From the NCBI GenBank assembly GCA_951217055.1, contig OX578277.1, forward strand, positions 102,117,511 through 102,181,510: a stretch of DNA of 64,000 nt, written 5' to 3'. Made by a program: the position numbers and the translations under genes. The notes beneath the pieces were generated by a model. It was not told where the DNA came from, did not search any database, and was given only the letters and a program-made list of their open reading frames with translations. Positions 29,451 through 40,132 of this stretch are shown one piece after another (the first letter of the stretch is position 1; the number at the start of each line of letters is the position of its first letter). Source of the DNA: Gerris lacustris. Taxonomy: Eukaryota > Arthropoda > Insecta > Hemiptera > Gerridae.

Positions 29451-30153
29451 CACACTGATTATTTATCTGTTTTTTATATTTTATTGTAATTTTTAAGATT
29501 ATATTTTTAATCGCAGTAGAATAACGCTCTTTCTAGGTTATTTTATTTCTAGATGATACCAACTAAACGGCTCATAAATCTTTCCGACATAACTCATTAT
29601 AAACTCTGTCATATAAATAATTTCTTTTTCCTGTGTTTTACATTCGTTTTTTTTCTCGAAATTAACTGTAAAACAAATCTTACCTGACAATGACGCGATC
29701 ACCGCCATTAATAATATTAACAATCATATATTTTTATAACTAGATTTTTTCCAAAGAAAAATCTAGTTTATAAAAATTATAATTATACTGTTAAATATTA
29801 TACTATTAAATAATTCATACTGTTAAATTTTAACTAGCTGTGATTTAGTTGAAAAGTTATTCTCATACTAAAAGTTAGTATAGCTACTAAGTTATAAGGA
29901 AGTTACTATAATTCTGACCATAGTGATCCCATTTTATTTAATTGAAGAAATTTGGTTCAAAATGGGTGAACAGGTCCTTCAATACATCCTGGTTATATTT
30001 CATCCTTCAATAATAAATGTAAATAATAAACCATGTTCAGCATTTTTTTTGTCTTCAATTATGTGTTTATGTTATAGGCTTGAAGGTTACATAAGAGAAG
30101 GTTGAAGTATAGACTGGATTTAGTGAAGGAGATAATTATAACCATCAATTTTA
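29451..30153. other. No gene; one AT-rich hairpin
   Basis: A hairpin at 29730-29779 pairs TTTTTATAACTAGATTTTTT with AAAAATCTAGTTTATAAAAA across a 6-nt loop. Frames at 29538-29723 (minus) and 29923-30105 (plus) are unassigned. Confidence 0.5.
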
Positions 30154-30394
30154 GGCACTTCTTGAGACTGTTACTCACCCTGTAAAAAACAGAGGAGAGT
30201 AACAATCTAAAGAAGGTATACGGAATGCTCTTCTTTAGACTGTTACTCCCCTTATAAAAACAGAAGAGTGATATTCCTTTGTACCAAAGTACATTGGACA
30301 TAACATCCCTTTGACTTTATAGTTATTTAGTTATAGAAGATTATATTCTAAAAAAAAAAAAAAAAAATATAATGGGAGTAACAATCTGAAGTAC
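30154..30394. mobile_element. Family I TIR element, copy 2
   Basis: GGCACTTCTTGAGACTGTTA (left) is inverted against GGGAGTAACAATCTGAAGTA (right, ending about 30394). Interior blocks (AAGGTATACGGAATGCTCTT, TGATATTCCTTTGTACCAAA) match 2955-3190. The left end is more diverged than in copy 1 and no clean 8-bp duplication is seen. An A17 tract is at about 30351-30367. Confidence 0.68.
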
Positions 30395-30523
30395 TTCTTC
30401 AAATTTTATACTATTAATTGTAATGACATGAAACTAACAACTTTTTAAGCATTTGTAGAGTCCAAAGGATATTAATCTACTCCTAAATGTATAGTCCAAT
30501 CCGTTTTCAAGATAATACACTTT

Positions 30524-30756
30524 AAATCAAATTATAATTATTATTAACAAAGGGAGACAGACAGAGAAAAGTAGCGTTTAAAAAATAGTTGGTAGAGCGC
30601 TATACTGGAAATGTAGAGGCCCGTGGTTCAAGTCCCGGCGCTGGAGTCTATTTTTCTCTGTCCGTCTCCCTTTGTTTATAATAATTATACTTTGATTTAA
30701 ATTAAAATTAAAACTTTCCGTAGTATGAAAACTACCTAAAACATAAAAATGAAATT
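30524..30756 (+). mobile_element. Family B element, copy 3, with 13-bp target duplication
   Basis: GATAATACACTTT lies at 30511-30523 and 30757-30769. The 233-bp body starts AAATCAAATTATAATTATTA and holds GGGAGACAGACAGAGAAAAG. Its plus-strand tRNA-like core (30588-30650) reads TAGTTGGTAGAGCGC, anticodon arm CTATA-CTGGAAA-TGTAG, B-box GGTTCAAGTCC. The complement of the left arm follows, then CTTTCCGTAGTATGAAAACTACC and an A-rich tail. It lacks the outermost left-arm segment present at 18109, as if 5'-truncated on insertion. Confidence 0.82.
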
Positions 30757-30774
30757 GATAATACACTTTTAAGA

Positions 30775-30800
30775 TTTTTTTTTTTGGGGGAGGGGGGTGT
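30775..30800 (+). repeat. T-run followed by G-rich block
   Basis: A T run, then GGGGGGAGGGGGG (30785-30797). The flank 3' of element B3 is otherwise unremarkable. Confidence 0.85.
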
Positions 30801-32832
30801 TACTTTTTTCTCACAAAATATGTGGCATATGAAAGGATCCTTAAAAACCAAAACCCGTTTTTTCACAAAGAATAAGTATAATTTTTCTTTGATTCGTTAA
30901 AAAAAAGAGGTGAGGGGGAACCCTAAAAACGTAAGGTAATTCACCTTTTTAGGAACAATTCGATTCGTTAATGAACAATTCGTTCATTTACAAAACCAAA
31001 TATATATTAGTACTCTGTGAGTTTTCTCCACTTACATTTAAAACCCCCACATGCACAAATATGACATATGACGCATTTTCCGTTGAATTACTTTTTAAGG
31101 GATATTTTTTTGTGGGAATTCCCTATAATTTTCCTATTACACAAAACGTAACAAAGTTTTTATGCTGGGTACTTTCAAAGATCAGGTACAATACACTCAG
31201 ACAAATAAGCGAAGAAATGTAAAAGGGACTTAGTTTTTTCTTCTACGGATCCTATAAAAATGAAATTTTCATAATAAAAATATACATGAAATTGAATGTA
31301 AAGGAACAATAACTTTCCCCTACATTATAAAATTATTACCACAATTCTTTGAAAGGACAAAAAAGCAAGACCAGTGTTCGACTATAAAAAACGGATGTAT
31401 TAGAAAAAAAAAGTTGACGCTTAAAAAAGAATAGTAAGTTCAGATTTATAGCGTTGTGTTGTTTGAAGGTGGTAGCAAGGGGACAGTTGATGGGCCCTAT
31501 AGGGAGTTTAGGGCCACCAAGGACTAGGCAGGATATCCTTATTCACTTGGACCTTCATAAAAGAATTTACTACATGACTTCCTCTATGAGGCAGGAGTGT
31601 CCTTCCGTATACATACAACCATAAATATCAACTTGAATACTACATTAGTGTTCCAGGAAGGACACGAACCAACGATCCTTATTTTAGCAACTATGGGTAC
31701 AATCATCCTTTTAAACCCAATCTAAAAGCAGCAAGATATTTCACCCCAAAAGCAAGATATTTCGTCCTAAAAAAAACTCCGAGTGTAATATTCATATTCA
31801 CGTCAACTACAATGGTAGTATTATTTTTATAAGGACAAAGTGATTTTTTTTTTAAAGTTAAGGAAAAATCTCTGACTCAGAGGAAAAATCCGGATTATTT
31901 TTACGATCGACTGAATAGATAAAAATCGAGCTTTATATGAGATCGGGGAGAGTTTAGACCATATAATCGTTTATTTAACTTTTCCTTCTTTTTCTTCGTA
32001 CTAAATTTTAATGAGAGATTGTTTACGAGCTCCTTCCTATTCTGGTGTATACGAGATTCAAGATTTCTGTTGCATAATGAGTCGTGTTTTTTCTTGCTAG
32101 TAGACAAGTGTTCATTAAAAATCAAGTGTAAGTCGCAACATGAATACACATTTATTCATAATTCGATGCAACTTCAGTTGCACCTCTGGTAAAATATCAA
32201 CTTCTTCTTGAGGAAATAAACAAAATTAAAATTGCCAATAATAATCATTACCTTTTCTTTATCTCCTTTGTCTTTTTCAGTTGAAATAAAATCAATAATA
32301 TTATCATTCGGAATACGTTGTTTGCACATCTTTTGCAATTTTCTCTTCAAATCTCTGATAAGTTTTTTTTTTTTTTTTTTTTAAAAACTTGATTTGTATA
32401 CTTTCACTAGCAGAATATATTCTAACCAATCTATAGATATTTGAGATTACGATAGCGAACAAATTCAAGTTCAATGAAATATTTTTATAAAAAATTCAAT
32501 AAATATACTTTGAGATAAATATACTTTGAGATAAATATAAACTGAAAAAAGACCGAATAAAAACATATTAAGTGACAGAGACGGATTAAGTCCCTTTCTA
32601 AAAGTCTAAATATAACTGAATTTCTAAGTTTGTAAGTTTTTTTTTATTTTTTGGTAAAACATGATTGATTTATTATAACTAAATACAATTCTGGTAGTCC
32701 AGAATCAAGTTAAGGAAAATCTGTATTATTCTATATTGATTTTACAACAATAAAACTTATATATATCTTCAAATAATTAGATAGACTCACAAGTATTGAA
32801 GTTTGTTTTAAGAAATGTTCTAATGAAAAATA
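30801..32832. other. No recognisable gene
   Basis: AT-rich. A plus-strand frame at 30971-31222 (83 codons) and a minus-strand frame at 31901-32149 (82 codons) show no domain I recognise. A T20 tract is at 32363-32382. AAATATACTTTGAGAT is repeated in tandem at about 32503-32540. Confidence 0.4.
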
Positions 32833-33416
32833 GACTGCCAATTGGTGTGGCACATAGCTTCCTCACATCCTATCTCGTATTTAATTGATTTTATGCTTTT
32901 AAATATTGTCTCATTTGTTAATTAATGGTTTCCCCATATTTTTAATCTGCCAAAATAGTTTTGATTTTTACTTGAATTAAAGTATCAAAAGTTACAGAGC
33001 GCAAACGGTTCAAATTAATCTAGGACTATCTGCGCGGTACTATCGATATACTATAAAAGTTTCATACAAATCAGATAAGTACTTTTGAAGCTATATGTGT
33101 AAATTAATGTATGTTTGTGCGCATGTGGAAGAGAAACTAATGAACGCAGAGGGTTGAAACTTATATGGGACCAACAATGGGCTACTCATAACCTACCACC
33201 CAAAATTTATTAAAATTGGACGTGTAGTTTTTAAGATATGTTGGTTAGCAAAAATTGCACGACAGACCGACAGACCGACAGACAGACACGGAACCAAAAA
33301 TGATCCCTGATGTCTGAAACGGATTTCTGTCTTGGAATTTTTGAAATTGGAGACCTAAAAATGTTTTGTTCTTCAGAACGATCACATAGCTTCCGTTACC
33401 TTCGGTAAGCTCGGAA
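32833..33416 (-). repeat. Family A, near-complete copy
   Basis: It runs from GACTGCCAATTGGTGTGGCA to the nested hairpin end TTCCGTTACCTTCGGTAAGC (33391-33410). Landmarks in order: CACATAGCTTCCTCACATCC, GCGCAAACGGTTCAAATTAA, CACATAGCTTCC again near the other end, a (GACC/GACA)n tract, and GGAACCAAAAATGATCCCTG. No coding sequence in about 585 bp. It is the most abundant family in the window (full or partial at more than ten sites). Confidence 0.82.
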
Positions 33417-33419
33417 TCA

Positions 33420-34313
33420 AAATATTTTTACATCTAATAATGGAAATATGATGTAAATTATGGAAGTTATAAATATAACTTGAAGTTATAAATATAACTT
33501 GCGTGTGCCAAGAATCGTAGCTACGGCTGATCTTATAATGATGAAATTCATATGGCATCATTATATGTTCGATTCTCAAATGTCCTCCAAATTTGAATCA
33601 TTAGATCGCGAGAAATTGACGTTTAGAAGATTTTACCTATGCGCCTGCGCTGAGGCTACCATTAATTCACAAGCGATGCAAGTCATAAAAAAAACCATCT
33701 AGGGCCTAAATCGTGTATTCCCTGGAAATTTTATTAAAGTCGGATGAAAATTGTGGAAGTAATGCGCATGGCAAGGTTTCCTGGACACTCGGACCGACAG
33801 GCAGACACGAAACTAAATTTTTTCAGAAATGTTTAAAACGTAAAATGCAAGTGGACATATTGATTTTCTAGGGATCAATTATAGAGGATACAATGTTTAC
33901 CTCCCAAAAGCGCCATCACAATATTTTTTCTTTATATTAGAAAGTAAAAATAGAAAGGAATTAAGTTTGTTTTTACTGATAGCTAAAAACTTGTCACAAA
34001 CGTGAAACCTAGAAGTGATAAATAAGTAAACTTTATAAATGCAGTATTTATCCATAAATTAATTTAATTTGAATTATTTCTGTCTCTAATATAACATGAA
34101 TCATTTGGCATGCTTGAATTAAAGACACACGGAACATAACTTTTCATGAATTATTTTTTATCGTTTTGAAAAAAACAACATAAATATTTAAAAAAAAAAA
34201 AAAATTATTTAAAAAAAAAATTTAGTCATTATTCTTTGTATTAAATGTTCTATTTTCATTTATTCTCCTCTCCTCTTTAATAATTAAAACTTAAAAAAAA
34301 AAAAATATTTTAA
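33420..34313. other. No gene; dispersed cassette at 33725-33835
   Basis: TGGAAATTTTATTAAAGTCG followed by CGGACCGACAGGCAGACACG (33727-33810) is another version of the dispersed cassette. TGAAGTTATAAATATAACTT is repeated at 33461-33499. A-rich tracts are at about 34188-34220 and 34292-34306. Confidence 0.5.
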
Positions 34314-34499
34314 TTATTTAGATGGTATTTCCTCTTTAACGGGAATGGTGAGTTCCCTCGGGAAATCACTTCTTGTTTTGAGTCTTAGTTTTCCATTGAT
34401 CAAAATTCTTAAATTGTACGGAAGATGTCCAGGTTTCAGAATTTTCCCTGAAATTTTCCGCACTAAAGCAAACAATGACACTCCTTTTTGCTGATCCAT
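34314..34499 (-). CDS. Short lysine-rich frame, possible gene or transposon remnant
   Basis: The minus-strand frame starts MDQQKGVSLFALVRKISGK and continues through LKPGHLPYNLRILINGK to a stop at 34314; 61 codons. Unlike most frames here it is not low complexity and has a balanced Lys/Arg/Pro/Leu make-up. Upstream, in a different frame, AGAATTCTTTAAATGTAGA occurs twice (34504 and 34601), so the region holds a partial duplication about 95 bp apart. I recognise no family. It could be the C-terminal end of a decayed transposase or a last exon. Confidence 0.2.
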   Translation of the reverse strand: MDQQKGVSLFALVRKISGKILKPGHLPYNLRILINGKLRLKTRSDFPRELTIPVKEEIPSK

Positions 34500-34759
34500 A
34501 AATAGAATTCTTTAAATGTAGAAGGACTACAAGTTTTTGTATTCTTCCTGGATAGTCCAGGGCCAGGTAGTTTAGGATAACCTTGATTTTCAACTAACAG
34601 AATTCTTTAAATGTAGAGGTAAACCAGGTTCCAGAAAAACTCGAGAGAGAGGTTCTGAAACCTTATTCACTTAATTCCCAATAAACAATGGCTTCCAAAT
34701 GAGCTACGCCTGGTTTGAAAACTTATCTCCATGGTTTACACATCTAGCTGGCATTATCA

Positions 34760-35040
34760 ATTAATTCATAAAGGGTTCTTTTTAACTAGCTTCCTGTTGA
34801 ATGCTATATCTGAAGAGAAACTAACTCATACGCCTGCCTTCAAATCTATTTTACAGAGATGTTGGTTCACAAAAATAGAACTGACAGATATAGGATTAAA
34901 AATGTTCCCCGATGTCTAAAAAGGATTTCTGTCCTTGAATTTTTGAAATTTGAGACATAATACATTTTCGTCATATTCACAGATTTCCTTCAGATCGATC
35001 ACATAGCTTCCGTTACCTTCGGTTAGCTGGGAAGCAATAA
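34760..35040 (-). repeat. Diverged family A fragment
   Basis: GATGTTGGTTCACAAAAATA, AAAAATGTTCCCCGATGTCT and CGATCACATAGCTTCCGTTA with CCTTCGGTTAGCT follow family A order. The hairpin end is intact apart from one change. The left part is strongly degraded. Confidence 0.62.
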
Positions 35041-35219
35041 GTATATAATGGAATTGGTATGCTTCTCGTGAACATGGTAGGCTTCTACCAATTTCCAAGA
35101 ATGAAAGAACACTTTTTAGTAGAGGGTCTTCTAGGCTGTCTTTTGTATGGTTCGAGTATGTAAGCCAGACTATAGCCATCTCATAACTGCCATATTCTTT
35201 TGAAGAATTTTGATTCGGG

Positions 35220-35420
35220 TGGTTGGTAGTGAAGATTAGAAGGGGTGGGGGATTCGTTGGCTTGGAAAATATCTTCTCTCTATTGTTATGGATGGATGGG
35301 TTAAGTGGGGGGAAGGGAGGGGGGAGTTGGAGAAAATCGTTTTTTGAATTGGTGTTGGTAAAACTGGGCAATTGGGAGAAACGTAGAAAGGGGAAAAGAA
35401 GCGTTGGAAAAGAGCAGTGT
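35220..35420 (+). other. G-rich block with a G-quadruplex motif
   Basis: The plus strand is G-rich (GAAGGGGTGGGGGATTCG and others). At 35298-35324 four G runs, GGG, GGGGGG, GGG and GGGGGG, are separated by loops of 6, 2 and 1 nt, meeting the usual G3+N1-7 rule. No frame here is convincing despite the lower AT content. Confidence 0.7.
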
Positions 35421-35459
35421 TGCCACTGTGTGAGTCGGTGAGTTATAAATCCCTAAAAG

Positions 35460-35715
35460 TAGAGATGTAATTCTGCCCCCATCCACCGTTTTCCTTCTAT
35501 AACCTCCCAAGGGTTAAGTCCCGAGCTTAAATCAAGACCACCTTGAGCCGATGCCGGGAGTTGCCAACTTAGTCTCCCTAACGAGGCCCGAACCCCCATC
35601 ATTTCCCTCCTCTACATCACTTCCACGCTCCCAATTTAGCTCACCCCGCCCCCTCAGTCTCACTTTTCAACCCCTTTAACTTCTGCATCCCCCCCCCTCC
35701 TTATCCTCGCGCAAA
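35460..35715 (+). other. C-rich block, no gene
   Basis: Immediately after the G-rich block the plus strand becomes C-rich (ATTCTGCCCCCATCC, TCACCCCGCCCCCTCAG, ATCCCCCCCCCTCC), a local reversal of G/C skew. Both blocks are clearly GC-richer than their flanks. Confidence 0.7.
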
Positions 35716-35719
35716 ACTA

Positions 35720-36368
35720 AATTTCAACATACAACACAACTCCCTCTAAAATTCATGAAGTTTTTTGCCCTTCTGACTTTTTGCCGTTCTTGAGCGATAC
35801 ATACAGAAGATGCTCATGAAAAGCAAAAGCGGTTGGAGGGAAATATCCACTAACCCATACAGTTTTAGAGGTAAGATACAATTCATTAAAGTAAATAGTT
35901 ATAATCCGACCTTTATACAAGTAATTTGGAACAGTAAATAACCTGATTCTGGAGAGCGAAAAAGAGTAAAATAAAATATAAAGTATGAATTACCTCGGAC
36001 CATTACTTCTACTTCATCGAAATACAACTACTTTCCTCTAAACATTGAATCAGATAACACTTTATCTTACTTTCTTTCAGCACTAACCTTAAATCTTAAA
36101 TTTCTTTAATAAACTTCATCTAAATTCATAACACATATTTTGTATTATATTAAATAGTTTTCGTTTGCCCGTTCCTTTAATTAAACTTAAAGCATCAAGA
36201 CATGTTTTTGGAAAAGAAAATATGGAATAACACTAGTTATGTAAGTAGAACAATCAATCTCAAATTATTCTCCATGAAAAACATTCACCATATCAACCTA
36301 AATTCTAGAATGCGTTATCTTTTGTAAATATGGAACAGATTTACAAGGTGAAAGGTAAACAGAGGAGA
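35720..36368. other. No recognisable feature
   Basis: AT-rich DNA between the C-rich block and the hAT nest. No frame or repeat ends. Confidence 0.45.
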
Positions 36369-36380
36369 CTATGGAGCAGG

Positions 36381-37563
36381 CAGTGGCGTAAATAGCGCCC
36401 CCGCCAACCCCGCGGTGCGGGGGGGGCGCCTGCTCTAGGGGGCGCCGAAAAATGATTAAACAGTGATATTTAATAATAAAAATTAAAAGAAGCTATGTAG
36501 GCGGCATTATTTTATAAATTATTTTTGGGAGAAAAAATAAATGAGAGGTAAAACAAATAAAGAGTTTAAATCAGTGTGAGCATGTTATGAGATGTTATGG
36601 TTATGGTTTAGAGTTTAGAGCTTATTGCTCAGTTTTTGGTTTTTTGACAGTTTGTTAAGTGTCACTATACCTATAATATGGGTAAGTATATCGGAATGAT
36701 TCTCCCTTCTTCATTTTCAACTGCTAGGAGATCTAAGTGTTTATTACAACTAAAAGTTATCTTATCTAATTCGGTTTTAGCTGTACTAGATAAGAAAATC
36801 TGTTCCAAACTTAACAAGTCATACCATACCATACCATATCATTTTTATTTCCGTGTCTGTCTGTCTGTCGCTAAAAACTACTTGTCCAATTTTAATGAAA
36901 TTTGGATGGTGGATCATGATTAACTCATTGTTGGTGTTGGTCCCATATAAGTCTAAACCGTGTGCGCCCATTTCTTTCTCTTTCACATGCGCTCAAACAT
37001 ACATTAATTTACACCTATAATATCTTCAAAAGTACTCATTTGATATTTATTAAATTTGGATAGTTTGTCGAAATAGCCAGATTAATTTTAACCGTCTGCG
37101 CTCTTTAAATTTTGCTAAATCGATACTTTATTTCATGTAAAAAATCAAAACAATTTTGACTGATTTAATGAAAACTGGAGAATATTTAATAAATGTTTAC
37201 AATAATAAGTTTTAAAAGCATAAAATCATTAAAGTATACAAAATAGGACGCGATGAAGCTATGTGCCACACTAATTGGCAGATAGATGTGCATAGTTGTT
37301 TATTGTCTTTTAATTTCTTAATTAGGTATTCAGTAGCTTTATGTGCATATGTATAGGTGAATAAGATATTCCAGTTCTAGTCTTTAAGCAAGGAGCAAGG
37401 AAGAGTTTATTGAACAGATTATTTTATCGTCCCCAGTCCATCTGTCCCAGAACTACCAACAAAGAGGGAAAAGGAATGGGGGGGAGGGTGAATTTTGTAA
37501 GCCATAGGGGGTGCATTTTTCAAAAGTTGCGGGGGGGCGCCGGATTTCTTAGTTACGCCACTG
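36381..37563. mobile_element. hAT-like element O nested in element N
   Basis: The left end is CAGTGGCGTAAATAGCGCCC. The right end finishes TTAGTTACGCCACTG. GGAGCAGG is duplicated at 36373-36380 and 37564-37571 and spans the junction of element N's own target copy and first four bases, which proves the order of insertion. Both ends carry GGGGGGCGCC-type GC-rich subterminal blocks. The 8-bp duplication and CAGTGGCG ends are typical of hAT elements. No transposase frame remains. Confidence 0.92.
36845..37292 (+). repeat. Family A fragment nested in element O
   Basis: It runs from TTTCCGTGTCTGTCTGTCTG to GATGAAGCTATGTGCCACAC, that is, the 3' three-quarters of family A lacking the hairpin end. 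A short (CCATA)n run precedes it (36822-36840). It gives a third nesting level at this locus. Confidence 0.75.
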
Positions 37564-38001
37564 GGAGCAGGGGTATCCAACTCCAGTATTCTAGGTGTAG
37601 GACCACTAGCGCTGGTCGGGCAGATGGCGGTTAAAATTGTAAACTACTTATGATCTTTTGACATTCCTCGAATTCTAAAATATAAACAAATACTGGTTGT
37701 CAGACATTTGTACTATTTTGTAAATAAACAAAAGAATAAATACCCAGCCTCGGTGGCTGTATGAGCTGCGCGATAGCTCCGGATGCGAAAGTTCCCGGGT
37801 TCGAATCTAGTAAGCTGACAAATTAATTTATTAATTTATTTCTTTGAATTAAAAAGCTCAAAATCTTTTGAATGGTGTAAAAGATTTAGTTACAATATTA
37901 ACCGCCAAATTCTCGTGGAGCGCTATTAGTCTAACACAGGTAGATAAAGAGGGGAGTTGGAAATCTTTCCGTTTAAGGATTCTATGATCGCTGCTATGGA
38001 G

Positions 38002-38419
38002 TTTTCTCTAAGTAAACAATACTGTTTATTGACAATATTGTTTTATTGTCCACTCTAAACACGTAATACACCAACCATAATTAAAAATCTTAGTTAAATT
38101 AACCTCAAGTTAACCTAATCACATCAGACACAATCTGAAAATACAATGGCAAAACAAAACTTTTTTTTTAACCAAACTGAAAATTCTAGAAACATCTAGA
38201 AAAATATCTTCTCTTTTATAACAACTTTAAACCTGAAAAGGATGTGATTTAATTCAAGATAGTGGCCAGGTCTCTGAGTCAATGTTAGTTAAGTAATACA
38301 CTTATGCTGTATATTCAATGCTATTAGTAACAAGTGAATATAAAGTTCACATAGTATGTTAACATAGGGTAAGCTTTTAATTCAGTTGTCCTACGCTTTA
38401 AAAGGGAAGCCCTATGGCA
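38002..38419. other. No recognisable feature
   Basis: AT-rich DNA between the hAT nest and the third piggyBac element. No supportable frame. Confidence 0.45.
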
Positions 38420-38423
38420 TTAA

Positions 38424-39419
38424 CCCTGGAATACTAATGTTCGACTTTTTTACGATTATACGTTAGTTTTTTGTCTGTGGTGACATCTAACGGGACTGCA
38501 GGGACGTACGCTGCCAGGAGTGCTTCCACTATTCAGTTGTCCTTGAGATTTCGTCGATATAGAACCTGCACTGTCACTCGTGTAATCGCAAGTTGTAGTA
38601 TTTTAAAACATACATCGTAATTTTTACGAAGGTTTAGTAATAACAGTAAATTTTTGCTCGTCGTAATTACGAGCATTAGTAATACCGTGTTATATAATAC
38701 TCGATTATTTTTTATATTTTACATTATTTATTGTATATTTTATTATTAAAACAAGACAATGGCACAACAAAAATTGTTTAGCGTCCCTGTAGGTTGAATA
38801 GGAATTATGAGAACGAGTTTTGAGTTAAGTTCAGACGAAGACTCTGATCTAGATGATGATTTTGAAGTAGAGAATCTTAAAAACTGTTCAGATATAAATG
38901 TCGAAAAAAAAATAGTGATTTTATCCCAAATATCCCAAATAATCCAAAATTTTAATAACAATTTACAATTTAAATTACATATTAGGTAATTATAATACTT
39001 AATTACTTAATTACTTAATAAGTATTGTGAATCTTACTAAAGATTTATTTAAAAGAAAGTACTGTGGATATTCTAAATGTAAATTAGCAATGTGCTATGT
39101 GCAATTTTACCCTCATTGTATAGAATGTTTAGTTCGTGGTATGTCCTAATTAAAGAAATATAAATATATTTGAGATTGTTGTTCCAAATTTTATTTGCTA
39201 AGTTCACTATGCTCATTTTACCTAAATTTTGATATTAAGCTGTTGATACTGATTAGTACCGTTGAGAAAAATATGTTTATTATAATTAAAATATATATTA
39301 TTTACAAAAAGTTGTTATTTAATCATGTATAACCCAAAAAGATAGTATAAAATGAATGGTCGTAAAAATTACGAAGGTTTAGTAATAGGCGCTCACTAGT
39401 TAGCATTAGTATTCCAGGG
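38424..39419 (+). mobile_element. piggyBac-like element, internally deleted (H)
   Basis: TTAA (38420-38423), then CCCTGGAATACTAATG. The right end is the exact complement, CATTAGTATTCCAGGG, then TTAA (39420-39423). Perfect 16-bp ends and a perfect TTAA duplication suggest this is the youngest of the three. Subterminal motifs TTTACGATTATACGTTAG (left) and CGTAAAAATTACGAAGGT (right) are related; similar ones recur at about 38618-38660. At 996 bp it lacks a catalytic region. Confidence 0.94.
38759..38989 (+). pseudogene. N-terminal remnant of piggyBac-like transposase with nonsense codon
   Basis: The ATG at 38759 reads MAQQKLFSVPVG, then TGA (38795-38797). The same frame continues with ATG at 38807, giving MRTSFELSSDEDSDLDDDFE and VENLKNCSD, and stops at 38989. 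A short basic start followed by a Ser/Asp/Glu-rich stretch is usual for piggyBac N-termini. No DDD domain follows. Because the element ends are intact, the stop need not affect mobility if a transposase acts in trans. Confidence 0.58.
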
Positions 39420-39423
39420 TTAA

Positions 39424-40132
39424 TAAAGATAAACAATATTATTTACAGGATGTCACTTTCAACAATTGTTGTAACGTAGCTCTTCCTTGTTATGGTTGTA
39501 ATTTAGATGTTGTATTCTAATAAACCAATGCTACAAAAACAACTAAACATTTTAATTTCATCAACCGAACTCTACAGAAAATAGTTTTGTTTTTTAATTT
39601 TCTCGATAACGGTTGCAGATATGAAACAACTACGAGAGATCAAAAAGTTATAAACAAAACCAAAAAATTAATATCGTATTTTAGAATCTACCAACGAAGC
39701 CCCACAAAAAAAGTTTAAGGGGGAGAAAAGGGGGCATGACCACTGAAAAAAATTCTACCTATAGATTCTCACAACTATTTGGCATGTCCAATGATGTAAG
39801 CCCTACAACGTAACCTATATTCCAAATTTGGGATAAATATCTCAAAACCAGCAGAAATTATAAATAAAAAAAAAATCTGTGAGAGTCTCACGCACTAGAA
39901 GTGAAACATGAGTTCTAGAAACAGTTAATTTTATGCATTGCTCTATTTGTATTGTATCTTATTATTTTAGGATTAAACAATGGTTACGTGGAATTGAATT
40001 AAAAGAATAAAATATTTTCATAACATTTTAGTGAATAGTGAAGAAAAAACATGGAATACATTACCTATATGATTTCATTGTATACAATATTACGCTTTTA
40101 TACCAATTCTGTGTATTAATAAATCATCTACC
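39424..40132. other. No recognisable gene
   Basis: AT-rich; a 39,700-39,900 stretch has motifs reminiscent of degenerate dispersed repeats (CCAAATTTGGGATAAATATC) but no definable ends. Confidence 0.4.

Larger units (their letters stand above)
36377..37993 (+). mobile_element. hAT-like element N with tRNA-like core, copy 2 (split)
   Basis: The left end CAGG (36377-36380) is separated from its continuation GGTATCCAACTCC (37572 on) by element O. The right part carries GGGGAGTTGGAAATC and ends GATCGCTG at 37993. CTATGGAG is duplicated exactly at 36369-36376 and 37994-38001. Without element O and its extra target copy the element is 426 bp. The tRNA-like core at about 37745-37810 has GGTGGCTGTATGAGCTGCGC and GGTTCGAATC. 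Confidence 0.88.

Noticed and set aside
30578..30766. Frame containing NRLQRRDLNHGPLHFQYSAL
   Set aside because: This peptide is the translation of the tRNA-like core on the opposite strand; similar spurious peptides arise at 18016-18216 and are known annotation artefacts of tRNA-derived repeats.
31740..31775. GCAAGATATTTC duplication as a regulatory pair
   Set aside because: A two-copy 12-mer in AT-rich DNA with no adjacent gene is not evidence of regulation.
34916..35371. 151-codon minus-strand frame
   Set aside because: It spans the G-rich block and a family A fragment (ending in the family A hairpin region), so its length reflects composition and repeat readthrough.
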